64,000 nucleotides of DNA from Symsagittifera roscoffensis (GCF_963678635.1 NC_087062.1:78555200-78619199), one strand, 5' to 3'. Numbered from the stretch's first letter, positions 21,903 to 34,600 are shown. Numbers and translations are program-made. Notes: a model not told the origin generated them from the letters alone.

Positions 21903-22481
21903 AGGGTCGGATCTAGGATTTTCTCGAGGGGGGGCGGATTTTCAAACAAATGTTCGACCTTTTTTAGATGGACTAAATTTGGATCTACTTAACAATCTCC
22001 ACCACTTTCTAGTTTGCAAGAAAGGAGAGAGGGGAGGAGAGAGATTTTTAAGTAGATCAAAATGGTCAACTTTCGACCAATCAGAATGCAGCAAAATTAG
22101 AATTCGCAATAGAAAGCTCAGTGCTAACTTACTGTGCTTATTTATAGGGGTGAAGAATTTTAAGTAGGTAGCATAGGGTGGGAAATTGTTAAGCAGATTC
22201 CTAAATTTATTCTCCGAGCTCTCCCAAGCACTAAAAAGACCCTGTTCTGTCCAAATTATTTACGCCGTGTGTAATTTTTTTTTTAAAACAGGCTACAAAA
22301 GCCACTTTTTGAAAAAATTGTGATTAAGAAAATATGCCTTTTGGCGCGCGCTTCCCCCTCAAAATAAGTAAATATTGGCGCCAAAGGCGCTTTTAGAAAT
22401 ACTTTAGGATCCGTCAGCCAAAATGGATATCTCAAAACAGTTTAAATGGGGCCATCCCCCTTTAAATCCTCCCCTGTGAGA
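21903..22481. mobile_element. TIR element family A, copy interrupted by family B
   Basis: The left end is CAGGGTCGGATCTAGGATTT and the right end is AAATCCTCCCCTGT. The internal GGCGCGCGCT and GGCGCCAAAGGCGC landmarks match 18280-18556 and 52745-53100. A family B element sits inside at 21981-22201. Confidence 0.75.
21981..22201. mobile_element. TIR element family B nested in family A
   Basis: Ends GGATCTACTTAACAATCTCC and GGAAATTGTTAAGCAGATTCC are inverted. They are flanked by TAAATTT on both sides (21974-21980 and 22202-22208), a likely 7-bp target duplication. Confidence 0.7.
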
Positions 22482-22655
22482 AACCATATCTTTCGCCTCA
22501 TCTGAAGACAATTTCATCACGAAACAAAACCGTACTTGACCCTTTTCGACTGGTGCTGTCGACTCTGGTATGGTCTGCAACGATCCTGTTGACTCATGTA
22601 TCGACTCATGTAACGAGTGGCTACTAAGCCAACAAAAATTGGGCGGACTTCTCAT
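22404..22655 (-). other. Open frame of doubtful status
   Basis: An 83-codon minus frame beginning MRSPPNFCWLSSHS. Its last third lies inside the family A element, and a second frame through the same bases is equally open for 30 codons. No domain, no splice sites I would trust. Confidence 0.15.
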
Positions 22656-22724
22656 TGAACAGGAAAAAAATGTCGTAGAAAATTGCTGTCAAAATTTTTT
22701 TGAGCGAAAAAACTTTCAAAAATG

Positions 22725-23040
22725 AAGCAAATACACTCCAAACGATACCAACAAAGTTTCTATCTTCAAACTAGACAAATAAAAGCAATTAAGTCAAGAC
22801 TTAAAATGTCATGCTTTCTAAAAAAAAAGTCGCCAAAAATTGAGCAGACAAACGAAAGTGTGACAATTCAATGTTTCCCAGAAATTTTTATGCAAACTCA
22901 TTAAAAATTCTGGTAAACTAGTTTTTTTCCCGAACACAAAAAAAAACAATATTTGACCGGGATTCGAATAGCAACCCTTGGAGTACACCGGCGCCCGCGC
23001 TGCATTAGCTTTAGATCAAGTGCGACACAAATTCATTTTC
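22725..23040 (-). mobile_element. tRNA-derived SINE, copy 1
   Basis: On the minus strand a tRNA-like head begins near 23010, with an A-box-like AGCTAATGCAGCG and a perfect B-box core ATTCGAATCCC (22959-22969). The unrelated tail includes a GCAGACAAACGAAAGT stretch (as plus strand, near 22845) that is also found in the same position of the copy at 34362-34600. Confidence 0.6.
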
Positions 23041-24284
23041 TGACAGCTTTGTGAAAAAAAAAGTTCACGGGGAAAAAAGTCCCCATTACAACAAAAACAA
23101 AAAGCGTACATAATCAGAAACGATCAAAATTATTATTATGATTTTATTTTAAAACATTGAATCGAAAAAGTTTGAAAAGCATAAGTTATTTAACTGTGAC
23201 ATTAATAACCTGATTTGCGGTTGGACAACCAAATTTTACTCAACCAAAAATTAATTTAAGTCTGTAAAGTTTGCACACAAATTTTTGTCTAAATTCAGTT
23301 ACTTTTGGATAGACTAATTTGCTTGTCGTCTAATTTCCTAGCACCATTATCAAAGTTTTCTTCGCACAAGAACAATAAACAACAAGACTGCTCGTATATC
23401 AGGGCAAAGCCCTGAATGTTCCGACTGTCCCTTAATTCATATCGTATAGTTTTTGGGAAAAGATTTTGGAAACCTAAATTCCGGACAAAATCGATGTAAG
23501 AAATTTCGAGTTGTACGAAATTAATCCGACCAATTAGCTAGCCTCAATTCAATTTTGAACGAAATTTTTGTGCAGGATATTTCGCCACTCATAAATAATT
23601 CGCGTTACGCTCTCACCATTATGAATAAATTCTTTGAAGCGTGCATAATTTAGTCGAGAACATGGCCAACTTGGCAATTTTCAAACCCCCAGAACTTTAC
23701 TAAAAATAATTGCAGGTAAAATATAATTTTAAAATTGAACTCAGGATGTCGATATCTTCAATGGTGTATAAAAACCTTTTGTTGAAAACAATTATTTCGA
23801 TCGGCGAAAATTGACTGAAAAAAAACCACCCCGAGCGTGAATATTCTAGTTTCTTCGATAGTCGGAACAAAAACAATAAATCAAAAAAATATATAAATTA
23901 ACAAGACTACTCATATATCAGGGCAAGGCCCTGAATGTTCCGACTTGCCTTTCAATACATATCGAATAATTCTTGGGAAAAGATAAATGTGAATAGCTCT
24001 AAACTTTGGACAGTATCAAAGATCACGACTGAAAAATCACGACTGAAAAGGCTACAATACTTGTTCCACCGCAAGTTTTTTTTAATAAGCTACTGAAAAT
24101 CTGGCGGAAAAACCTTGATGACGCAACGCACGATAAAAAAACCACGAGAGTAAATAACTTTTGCCTGACTAGCCAATCCAGCTTTCCGTTATCAAACGAA
24201 GCATACAAGGTTTATTATGAAAAGGAACAGCGAAAACTTTAACTCAGCCTTCTACAAGAAACAATACCTATAAACACTAACAAA
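23041..24284. other. Intergenic 3' of MED20
   Basis: Apart from the repeat pair at 23391-23990 I see nothing coding here. The 3' UTR of the neighbouring gene presumably starts at 24284. Confidence 0.5.
23391..23990. repeat. Dispersed repeat with CAGAATGTTCCGAC-type core
   Basis: Two direct copies about 515 bp apart (23391-23470 and 23905-23985) share ATATCAGGGCAA.GCCCTGAATGTTCCGACT and an 'ATATCG...TTGGGAAAAGA' tail. Shorter relatives with GCAAGTAGCACAGAATGTTC lie at about 25428 and, inverted, at about 54235. Confidence 0.6.
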
Positions 24285-26800
24285 TCAATTGAAACTGTAA
24301 TCATAATTAGTAGAAACGCTTCCTTGTTTAATTTTGGTTATTATGTTCAAATATTTGTCAATGCAGTCAATAGTTTGAAACGGTTCCTCCTGGTCGGGGT
24401 TGGAGCTTCTATTGGCTGAATCGTTTGACCAATAGGAATTGAAGCTCCTGATGACGTCATTTCCCAGAACATCGCTCAGCATTTCTTCCATGAGTGCTTT
24501 GCATTTGGACATATAGTCACAAGCGTTGTACTCAATCTACATAAAAAAATTTTATCCAACTTGAACTTACGTAAAATCAACACAAAAACGTTCGATCATT
24601 TTCAACTTTCGTCTAAAAATGATAGTTTTAATAACAGTTCCGAATACAACTTCGTATTTCTTGAATTTCGGATACATTTACATGAAGGGATTTAGTTTTA
24701 TTGCCAGTTAATTTACCGATAACTTCGTTTATTCACTCACTTTTGATCCATAAATTTTGATTAATTTGGCGGGGTGATTGTTTTGGAATGCTTCTATAAT
24801 GTTAACTAGCACTCACTTACCTCTAGCGTAAAATACTTCGGGTTCGGTCCGAAATAAATGCCTCCGACCCTGAACACGAAATCAACATACGAGTACACTG
24901 CTCCTTTAATTTCGATCGCACTAGTACCCGTTTGGGTCTTTTTTGGCGAATAAAACGGTTTCATTTTGTTCAGAACTGCGTCAAAAGAGTTTTCACATGT
25001 CAATTTAGCCCCACTGTCCAGAATACAGAAAGTACTGTGAGGACATTCGCTATGATGGAACACATGCATGTTGTTAGAATGGCTCTGGCCTTCGATGGGC
25101 GCCACAGGGTAGAGAACGTCATAGTCAATTGAGAAGTTGGACGTTTTTGTAGCACCGAGGTAGGTCAGGCGTTTGATCACTTCGTCTCGACTGATTTGAG
25201 GGATATTCTCGGAAACAACTACGGCGAATGGTGCAACTCTGAAACAAACTAAAGCCGATCAGTGATTTGAAAGTTGTTTCGAAAGACCTTCAAAATGATG
25301 AAAGCTCAAAACATGACCTTAACTTTATCACTGCTCTCAGTATTAAAAATTATTACTCGGTGTATCTCAAATCATAATCACCATAGAAAAAAATATATAA
25401 CTACAAAGCCACACAAGGAAAGCCGGTTGCTGCGCAAGTAGCACAGAATGTTCCGACCACAATCAGAAAAACAATTACAAAAAATTCTTATTTCTTCAAA
25501 AGAGCGTCGTTTCTTGTGCGTGATGTGATGACAGACCTAGAAAACGCGTAGAAGGTCAGTAAATTAGGCAAAATCGACAACAATTATCTCCAAAAACGTG
25601 CAAGAAACAAAAGAAAACCTTTTTAAATTTCTATTTTTTTCCACAATATTTTTTAGAAAGCTTTTGGGGCAAAATAAAGCTTCCAAAACTAGTTTTGGTT
25701 TGGAAGAATAAAAATTGCTCAGCCAAAATGACCAACTTCATATACCACGAACGTTACTCGATTGCTTTACTCACTCGAAATTATTCAAAAAATTCAAACT
25801 GGTTATTCTCAACACTTGAAAAAATTTTCACGTCGTTCGAATCACGATTGAAGCTACTTTATTTTGATTTATCACTCTCCATTACGATGATTAATTGCAG
25901 TATCTGATTTTAAAATAAAGCTTCCAAAACTAATTTTCATTTGGTAGAATAAAATTTGCTCAGCCAAAATGACCAACTTTATATACCACGAACGTTACTC
26001 GATTGCTTTACTCACTCGAAATTATTCGAAAAATTCAAACCGGTTTTTCTCAACACTTGAAAATTTTTTAAAGTACTTCGAATCACGATTAAAACTACTT
26101 TATTTTGATTTATCACTCACTATATTCCAATGATTACTTGCAGTATCTGATTTTGCTTGGAAACAAAAAATTGCCAACTGCTGGAAAAGAGAAATGAACT
26201 CAAGAAACAGAAAAAAAACTGACCTGATGTTTGAAAAATCTTCCGAATTTTAAAGAAAAAATATGCTCTAGAAAAATCGTTGAATTTCAAGAACAATTTG
26301 CGATTGATGCTTTTTCAATAAAATTAACCCAATTTGAGAAAACTGGATCAGAATGTAAATTTTTAATTCCACTGGAAAATCTGAAAATTAAATCACTTTC
26401 GACTCTAGAACTCAATTAAGTTTTTCGTGACCTCTACACTTTTGCCGTTCGATAGTAGAGTTTGCCTTCCTTTTAACAATGGAAACGAGATAAGCTTAAA
26501 AAAGTCGAATCGCCACAAATCGAAATTAAGCGTGAACAATCTTTAAGACTTTTCCTGATAAAAAAAATCACCAAGACCTATGTAAGAAACTCACTACGTT
26601 CATTACTCCTAGAAAAGTAAAACAAACCCGAATTTAAAGTTCCTCCCCATTTTCAACAGTCGGAACAAAAACATTTGACATGATCAGTCGAGTTGGGCTG
26701 AATTGGCTATAACGACTGATGAAGTTAAATTTTGTATTAAAATGAGACGAGATTAATTAGGTCACAACCCAAAACAAATTACTTACAAGGAAACGCCCAT
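24285..26800 (-). CDS. MED20: Mediator complex subunit 20, three coding exons
   Basis: Exon 1 is 26800-26787 (14 nt, MGVS plus two bases), exon 2 is 25238-24821 and exon 3 is 24536-24285. Donors are GTAAGT after exons 1 and 2; acceptors are TTTGTTTCAG and TTTTATGTAG. The joined length is 684 nt, 227 residues, close to the 212 of human MED20. Exon 2 carries the family core: FHHSECPHSTFCIL, the A.LTCENSFDAVLNKMKPFY block, and IEIKGAVYSYVDFVFRVGGI with the YxDF motif. Exon 3 has the helical C-terminus ending in DKYLNIITKIKQ. MED20 pairs with MED18 in the head module of Mediator and acts in RNA polymerase II transcription in the nucleus. The splice structure is intact and I see no disabling change. 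Confidence 0.9.
25671..26154. repeat. 241-bp tandem duplication in MED20 intron 1
   Basis: Units 25671-25911 and 25912-26154 both start AAAATAAAGCTTCCAAAACTA and end CAGTATCTGATTTT, with roughly one mismatch in ten. Confidence 0.85.
26195..26620 (+). repeat. Family C dispersed repeat, in MED20 intron 1
   Basis: Shares with 29290-29780, 35313-35945 and 37813-38290 the blocks AATTAACCCAATTTGAGAAAACTGG, TTTTTCGTGACCT, TGCCGTTCGATAGT and CCAAGACCTAT. Orientation is the same in all copies. No coding capacity seen. Confidence 0.7.
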
Positions 26801-29040
26801 TAGTTCACTGAATGTTCAATACACTTTTCAAAAGAATCTGAAACAAACAGTTTAAATTATTAGCTCGCAACTTCCATTCAAGATTTCGACATCTTCAATT
26901 CATCGGTATTTACTAAAAAATATTACTTTCAAATCGTTCTGCAATTACTTTTACCAGCCCTCCCCGTAATGTGTAAAGAAACTTTAAATTCGACTGTGCT
27001 GTTTTTGCCACGCAAATTCAGCAAGCTACCATACATAATTACCCGATGAGATCAATTGATATAGCATATTAAAAGCCCTTTCACTCTTGTTTTGAACTAC
27101 AATCATTAGATTAGAAAAATTTCACTAGCAAGAAATGCAGTTCTACAACTTCCAATGTTAACAGAATTTAGAGCGCAGAGTGGATACTACCTTGCTCGCA
27201 TCCCAAAACTTGATAAAAATATGCAATTAAAACAGTTTAAAAAAGCAGCAAAAAAAGAAAATGAAAAAACATGCCTTGAAAGAAAATCTCAGTAATAACG
27301 AGGTCTAAACTTCGCCTGATCATGATTTACTTGCCTTTACCACTTAGACGTCGTTTTTTGCGCAAAATGCCTTCTCGCATAATTTATTCGTAGATATCAG
27401 GCATCGAAGAATGGGCTACAATAAAGCGGATATAGCTGAATCATGCTCTTTAATTAACGCATAAACTTTGCACTAAACTGTGCGACTTTTGGATAGAAAA
27501 GGTCGCCTGTTCTTACAACACTTCGCCCATGAAATCATAACACTTCGCTGGAGTTATCTGAAGAAACTACACTACCAACATAAAAAACTAATTTTTGTAG
27601 GAATTTAATGAGCTTTTATTTTAAATTTGAAAAAAAAAAACATATTTTTACAATGACGACAGCAGTCAAAAGACTCTGTTCTACAGGAGCATTTAGAGAC
27701 TCACTAATCCCTGACAGCTCCCTAGCGTAATACTTGTAAGCTATAACTGCTACACAAGCACTCACATTTGTTCGACATGCATAATTATTTTGTGTAAAAA
27801 TACTAATTGATGGAAAATGACAAAATTGCATTGATTTTTCAAGAAAATGTAGGACAGAAAATGTATATAAAAGACAGAAAAAAACATCAATATAGCCAAC
27901 AGAGTTGGTAAAGAGTCAGTGAACGCGAGGGAACAAAAAATCTGTCTTGTTTTTCGATAACTTCAACTTTAGGATTTCAAAAATACATATATCTGGCCTT
28001 CAAGCTATTTGGCCTTCAAACTAACAGCAGACACAGAAACGACGTAAAGCTTCGAACCATTTGCGATGAAAAAAAATGTATGTCTAGAAAAAAGTTTTGA
28101 AAAATCAGAGTGAAAAAAAAGTTGGAAAACACTTTTCAAAATTAAACAAGCAACTAATTTAGTTTATTACAACTGACATGAAACTATTTGTAAACAGCAC
28201 ACTGATGAAAAACGCGAACTCTGATTTTTCAGATAAGACAAAATATAATTACTGAACAAATTTTATATCACTTTGCAACAATCAGAACAACTTAAATTAA
28301 ACAAACACACCTCACGTACTAAAAACAACAAACTAGAGACAACAAACAAATGAAAATGATAAACTTCAAAAATATTTACAGAACAATTCAAAATCTACTA
28401 ACTATTCTTCTTGCAGTAAGAAAAAAATACTCGAAAAACTCGAATCAAACCAAGATGCAGAAACAAGAAAGAGACACTGCAAAGAAGAAACAAATGATTT
28501 GAAGTTCTGAAGCCGAAAACAAACGCCGATAAAAATTCCAAAAAAGTGCGGTCAGACAAAAAACAAGTTTAAAGAAAGAGAACGTTAAGCAAAACCTCAA
28601 CTGAAAAAACGCAATTTAACTAATATTGCTAAAAACGACAAAAAACTGTATCATTGAGCTATTTTAAAAATGATTAGCTCCGGAAAAGTAACAATATTAT
28701 CTGAAAGTGAAATGAAATTAATGATAACTTTTTTTTTAATTGACAACGAAATAACTTGAAAACTAAAAATTATTTCGTTATAATCTTAACACATTGAAAC
28801 TACTTTTAATTAAACAAATACAATAAGTTAATCAGGAAAAGTAGCGGGCAACAAATCAAAGTGACAAGAAAGAAACAACAAATGCATCTAGCAATTTTTA
28901 ATAGAACTACCGAAAAATTTGAGTTGACCTAGTTTTAATTTAATAAGACAGCAGTCTTCGTTTTTCAAATGAAAACACTACCATGAAAAAAAAAGGTTAG
29001 AATCCTATGAAAAATAAATTAGAAAATTAAAATATATATG
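26801..29040. other. Region between MED20 start and repeat cluster
   Basis: The MED20 promoter side starts here. One minus frame at 27831-27616 (CRTNVSACVAVIAYKYYARE...) has globular composition but no supporting splice sites. A partial family C start occurs near 27887-27930. Otherwise A-rich sequence with no gene seen. Confidence 0.4.
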
Positions 29041-29205
29041 ACCCTCTTTGAATTTCAAGACAAATTTATGATTGACACTTCTTTGATAAAATAAGCTCGA
29101 AATAAAAAAAACTGGATCACAAGTTAAAATTTTTATTGCGCTTGGAAATCTGAATAATAACACATCCACTTTCGAAATTACAAGTCAATCACGGATGCAG
29201 TTCTG
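29041..29205 (+). repeat. Family C, partial copy
   Basis: It contains the CTTTGAATTTCAAGA and AACTGGATCA blocks of the family, then breaks off. Confidence 0.55.
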
Positions 29206-29289
29206 TTGTGTTTAAGTAGTAATTTCGCAACTGTTTTTTTTATGCACGAGGGAATTATTTCACTGTCAGAGGGCCGCCAGCCCCGTGGA

Positions 29290-29780
29290 TAGTGAAAACA
29301 TAGCCAACTAACAGTTGGAAAAGATTAAAAATTGCAAGGAAACTGAAAAAAAAAACTGAATTTTGTTTCAAGAGCCTTCAACTTTTGAATTTCAAGAAAG
29401 AAAATAGACAGCCTTAAAACTCTATGAATTTTTAGAACAATTTATGCTGTACACTTTTTTTGTTAAAATTAACCCAATTTGAGAAAACTGGATCAATAGG
29501 CTTACTTCGCTGTAAAATTTGATAAATAATTTCCGTTTTCTAACTTAAGAAATCGATCACGTTTTTCGTGACTTTTACGTTTTTCCTGCTCGATAGTGAA
29601 TTTTGCCGTCCTTTTAGCAATGGAAATGCACTGAACTTAAAAATAAATCACAAGTCAAACCGCGAAAAATCAAAAATGAGCGTGAACATATTTTAAGACT
29701 TTTTCCTGAAAAAAAACCAAAAACAAATCAGCAAGACCTATATAAGAATTTTCACTTCTTTTCATTACTCTTAATAATTT
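29290..29780 (+). repeat. Family C dispersed repeat, fullest copy
   Basis: Begins ACATAGCCAACTAACAGTTGG and ends in the AAGACCTATATAAGA block; about 490 bp. The start CCAACTGACAGTTGG (seen intact at 35320) is a palindrome. Confidence 0.7.
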
Positions 29781-29799
29781 TCCGAATGCGTGAAAAAAC

Positions 29800-30488
29800 A
29801 TTTCCGAAAATGGTTTAGTCAGCAAAAACATTGTGTTCATGCTTAGACTTTACATGCTAAAACGGTTGTTTTCTCACTTTAAAACATGTTTTCAAACTAC
29901 CTCTACAGCTCATGTGCGAGCGTGCATGTGAAAGAGTTTGTTCACGCTGATTGAACGCACGCTGTAGACTAACTAGTATTTTTCATACAATAAATTTCAC
30001 ATACTGATATTTTCATGAACTGCGAATGAACGCACGCAAGTTGACTAAAGCAATTTTAAACTTATTCCTGAAAAAACTTTACAAAAAATCACTACTTTCA
30101 TCGACTCTTAATAAACTACGGGATTCGAAACTCTGTCTCCTGCTTGATGCGCACCTTCTTTAACAATTTTACTACGACTGCCTGATATCGCAAACATCAT
30201 GTACTTAAACTAAACATATTTACTTCATTATGCTTATATACTGCAGAACCTTTGCAACAGTGACTTGCGTTTAAAAAACGTAGCCTCGCACTTTAACACC
30301 ATCTCCGCTTGAGTTAGTAAGATTACAATTCAAGAATATAACAAACAATTATATATTGATTCAGAACCATAATTGCCATACAAAGATACACCATGGATGC
30401 TTCTTTATCAGTGCAAAAAGAGAGATTGCAGCTTATTCCACTATAATACATTTTACAAATTGAGTCGACGATTGGGAATGAGAAAAGT
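29800..30488. other. Sequence 3' of transaldolase
   Basis: It includes the presumed 3' UTR of the gene on its right. I did not find a canonical AATAAA within the first 180 bases on the minus strand. Confidence 0.4.
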
Positions 30489-32136
30489 TCATTTTTTCAA
30501 CTCTTCGAACATGGTTTTCAATTGTTCTTCAAGTTTGACAGCATCAGATGAAAACGCATCCACGCCTCCGTATAATTTCTCATTGGCCATTTTGTCGCTT
30601 TTGATCGCTTCTCGGAACTGGGCTTCGTCGTATGACAATTTCGGCATATCTGACTGCATTGCAACCTCTGGTGACAGATATCGAGTCACTGTCTCAGTAG
30701 AGGACGAGAGGGGTTCCAGGAGTTTCGGATTGATGGTCAAAAGATCACAGCCCGCCAGTGCCATGATCTCGCCTACGTTTCGGAAACTAGCGCCCATCAC
30801 TTCTGTTTTGTATCCATGCTTCTTGTAGTAATTGTAAACTTGAGTCACTCGCTGTACACCTGTTAAAATCTGACTGATGATAATGTTAAAATAACATTTC
30901 AACCGATTTTTCAAATGATCAGATAACTAAAAATAATCCGATCCAAGTAATGAACCGAAAATTATCCTATCCCCGTAAAGTGAGAAGCTTTATCTACAAT
31001 TCACTTCAGCGCTTCGACTAATAATGATTCGATGCAAAACGCCTCGACAAAAAAATGCATAATTCTTCTGGTTCTCATTTTTAACCGTTCCACCTCGTTT
31101 CAGGAGCAGGACTTACCGGGATCTTCGTGACCCTCGTAGGTCTTCTTGTCCGTGTTGGCTACATACCAGTCCAGAATGCGCCCCACAAAAGGCGAGATCA
31201 ACGTCGCACCAGCCTCACCACACAACACCGCCTGAGCAATTGAGAAAATAAGCGTCATGTTGCAGTGGATCCCCTCCGCCTCCAGGATCTTACAGGCGGC
31301 TATTCCCTCGTACGTGCTGCTCAGCTTGATCAGAATCCTGTCTCGCGAAATACCTCGTTTTTCATACATTTCTATGAACTTGCGTGCCTTGGCTACCTAA
31401 AAACGTTAATATCATTCACAAAGATAAACAAAGAAAGTAAACAAAAACATATAACTAAAAAATGAAAGCTCATTTCGTTTATCGACACAAAAAAGGACAG
31501 CAAGAGTAATATATTAGAAAAATTAGTCGTGAGCATAGCTGCCAAAATCACCACAGCTACAACAGTTGAAGTAATCTCGAGATTAAATGGAGCAGAAAGT
31601 TCAGGAGCAACAAGACCTTACTTGTGCGTCGACGTCGTAAGACAGTCTTGCATCTACTTCGGTTGACACTCTGCCGGGCACTATTTGGAGGATGCGGGAT
31701 CCGAACTCCACGAAGAGACTGTCGAATGCCTCTTCCACTGATGCACTGCTGGTTACTATCTCCTTCACCAGATCCTGATACTGGGGCATCTTGGCCGCCT
31801 TAACAACATTATGTGCGAAGATACGTCTCAGGTCAAATAGGTATATCTAATTTTCACATAGGTTCATAGCCCAATTTATAAACAAGCAGTACACATTATT
31901 GACTACGTAACATTCTGTTCCCCATAAAGGAAGTCTATTCCGTTCAACAACAGTCATGGAGCCGAAATAAAAAATTCCGTCGGAAAAAAAATGCTAGAAT
32001 TAAAAAAAGTTACCTGCAACAATAGAGAGGGATTCGTGGTAGCATCAGTCGGTTTGTATTTCTCGATCGAGTTGAAATCGCCAGTATCCGCAACTACGAC
32101 AGTCATGCCTTTCAGTTGGTCCAAACTAGTCGCCAT
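30489..32136 (-). CDS. TALDO1: Transaldolase, four coding exons
   Basis: Exons are 32136-32014, 31798-31622, 31396-31117 and 30859-30489: 951 nt, 316 residues. Every intron has GT/AG ends (donors GTAACT, GTAAGG, GTAAGT; acceptors TTGTTAAG, CGTTTTTAG, TTTTAACAG). The enzyme moves dihydroxyacetone units between sugar phosphates in the non-oxidative pentose phosphate pathway, in the cytosol. Motifs in order: VVADTGDF (Asp17), [23 protein letters not shown] (Glu88), [12 protein letters not shown] (Schiff-base Lys124), [30 protein letters not shown], and MGASFRN followed by [12 protein letters not shown]. Compared with the human enzyme (337) it lacks about 12 residues after the second exon start. 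No disabling change seen. Confidence 0.97.
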
Positions 32137-32894
32137 TTTCTAATTACCACTAGGTTAGATCAATTCCCAAACGTCCGCGAGGTCAGGTCAGATATGAATA
32201 ACAAAACTGAGATTGAAGTTTATTTCAGACTTCTTTGGAATGCTCTACCAAATAAATTAAAACAACAAACAAGATAACAATGATATTTCAGAAACAATCA
32301 GACGTTTCTGACGGTGTCACTCGCAGATTGAGCTATCAATATAAATAGACGACAGATATTCTACCACACGAGCAGTGATTGTGTAAACTCGAGGTTTTTG
32401 TTAAGTAGAAGCGGTTTTCGATCAAAGTCAAATTATCAGTATGTCAAACACTCGCAAATCATTCACATCTGAAGTAGAGATTTCAAGTTATCTTTTTGTA
32501 ATAGCGTTAACTTAAGTGTCTAATGCTCAAAACGTGCTTTCACTAGCGTATCAAACCGCCCATGCATGAAAATTTTCAAAATTGGCATTTTATACCATTA
32601 CTGACAACTGATTTTGAAACAAAACAGCTGTTTTAAGGCCGGATGTATCCGTACAACCACATTAAATTATCCCACGCTGAAAATAAATTTAAACAATTTC
32701 CCGTATAAAACTATGAAATTGAAGTATTTCGGTTGTGAGGACGAGATGGCGTGTTATGAAAAACAACAACTGGTTGCTAAGCAAGAAGTACAGAAAGTTC
32801 CCACCACAGTTATTTTGTAAAAGTTTTTTTTCAAAGTTTTACCTCTACGGTAACAAAAAAGCAAAAAAAAAATCGCCGACGTTGTTTCTAAAAG
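32137..32894. other. Upstream side of transaldolase
   Basis: The presumed 5' UTR and promoter of transaldolase. The minus strand ahead of the ATG has no clear TATA box at a useful distance. No other gene seen. Confidence 0.4.
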
Positions 32895-33105
32895 TAAGAT
32901 TATTGGGACCTACTTCACAACCCTCCCTATGGTACCTACTATAGAATTTCCACCCCTATAAACAAAAGCAGTAAACAAACACTAGAGCGTTAACTTATAA
33001 CTCGAAGTATGCTGCCTTGTGATGGGTAAAAAATTCGACTAACTTAAAACTAATTCGCATTTACCCCTCTTTCTTAAAAAGGCAATTGTTAAGAAAATCC
33101 TACTA
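32895..33105. mobile_element. TIR element family B, degraded copy
   Basis: GGGACCTACTTCACAACCCTCCC at the left and AGGCAATTGTTAAGAAAATCC at the right are worn versions of the family ends. The interior shares CCCTATAAACAAAAGCAGTA and CTCTTTCTTAAAAAGG with 43296-43478. Confidence 0.5.
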
Positions 33106-33848
33106 GGTAAACTTTTTTATTCTCGAAAAATTAGTTTCGGAACTAGAATTTTAGCATTGAATCCCTAGAAGTAGTTTTATCCCACATACACTGAAATAAG
33201 TGAGAAGAGAGAAACTTTTTAAGATATTGAAAGGACCAAACATTTTTCTTACAAAAAATCAAGGATTGGACGCTTCTGCAGAAAAATTCTCGCAACCGGT
33301 TCTTTTGATTGATTCCTTCATCACAGATTTGAGAGGGTAGTTTTTAAGAAAAGGCAAAAAGTTTAATACACGATCAGGGTTAAGAAACATGGCTTACCGG
33401 CATACATAACTTTTTTGCAAACCGTAGGTTGTGGCCTTTTACGCAGCGAAAATCCCAAAAACAGGGTTTTTCGATAGAAAACAGCCTGCAAATTTGTTGA
33501 GTAGGTTTCCAGAAAAAAAGAAAGTTAAAAAAAATGAATATATCAAAAACTCGACATTTCCGAAAAGGATAGCTTTCTGTGTTTAAGACAAGTAAGCGTG
33601 GACGCTCGAAAATGGGAACTTGCTACTACCCTGTCATACCTCAACGTATGATCTTCTAATTCTGGAATCCGAATGGATCGATAAACTGATACTATAATCC
33701 GCAGCGAGGTAAAACTACTGATTTTAACCAACGTTTATTTTGGTCTGACCGTTCGTTCGGCCACCATTCTAGAGAAGGTCTCTCAAGGTCGACCAACCGA
33801 TCAAATGTATGGTTATAACATAAATCATAAGCTACGCGTAGCATAAAT

Positions 33849-33908
<60 letters not shown>

Positions 33909-34361
33909 TAGATTTGTCGATCCATGCCGGATGACATACCCATTGAAACCAACGTCTCAATTTTGGCAGAATAATTATCAAGACAACTCAAAAAGTTTCC
34001 GAAAATGGTTTAAAAAATTTGACTTTTCCGAAGGCCAAAACTTTTTGCGTAAAAAAACTGCTAGATTATGCAGGGGAGTAGTTGCGAGAAACTGATATTT
34101 CGAACAAAAAAAATTGCGTTTTGAACAAAAAATAATTCAAACCCCAATCCCATATAATTTGAAGATACCAGTTTCTATCAAACAAGAAATCCAGGCAACT
34201 ATGCCAAGCAAGACACTTGAATTTTAAATTAGCAACAATACGAAACTTATGAAGCGAAAGCAAAGCCGACAATCATTAACCTTTGAGCCGAAAAAAAAAT
34301 TTTGTAAAAGAAGATTTAAGGTCCCCCTGAAACTACAATGATCAACACTTGTAACTGCCAT
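33106..34361. other. Intergenic with microsatellite
   Basis: Holds the (AT)n run at 33852-33904. A 62-codon minus frame at 33543-33731 shows no family features. No gene seen. Confidence 0.45.
33852..33904. repeat. (AT)n microsatellite
   Basis: About 26 uninterrupted AT units. The length may vary between individuals and in assembly. Confidence 0.98.
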
Positions 34362-34600
34362 GACTGTTGTTTACAGCACAAAAAAAATCCGTGATTACGT
34401 ACCTAAGCCGACAAAACTTGACCAGACAAACGAAAGTCCGACAATATAATTTTTACCGGAAAAAAATTTCAACTTTAGTAATACTGAAAAAAAACAAGGT
34501 CACACCGGCGATTGAACCCCAGACCTTAGGTTACAAAAGCGACCGCGTTACCAGGCCACGTAAGAAGGAACCTGAAAGTTGGCAACGTTAAAAATAAATT
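34362..34600 (-). mobile_element. tRNA-derived SINE, copy 2
   Basis: The minus strand has a tRNA-like head: TGGCCTGGTAACGCGGTCGC (A-box region, about 34540-34559), an anticodon-loop-like TTTGTAA, and GGGGTTCAATC (B box, about 34511-34521). The tail shares GACAAACGAAAGT with the copy at 22725-23040. The head looks Thr-like by its loop but does not fold well by eye. Confidence 0.6.

Noticed and set aside
34495-34570. Functional tRNA gene on the minus strand
   Set aside because: Boxes are present but stems do not pair well by eye, and the same tail occurs behind another tRNA-like head, so a SINE is more likely.
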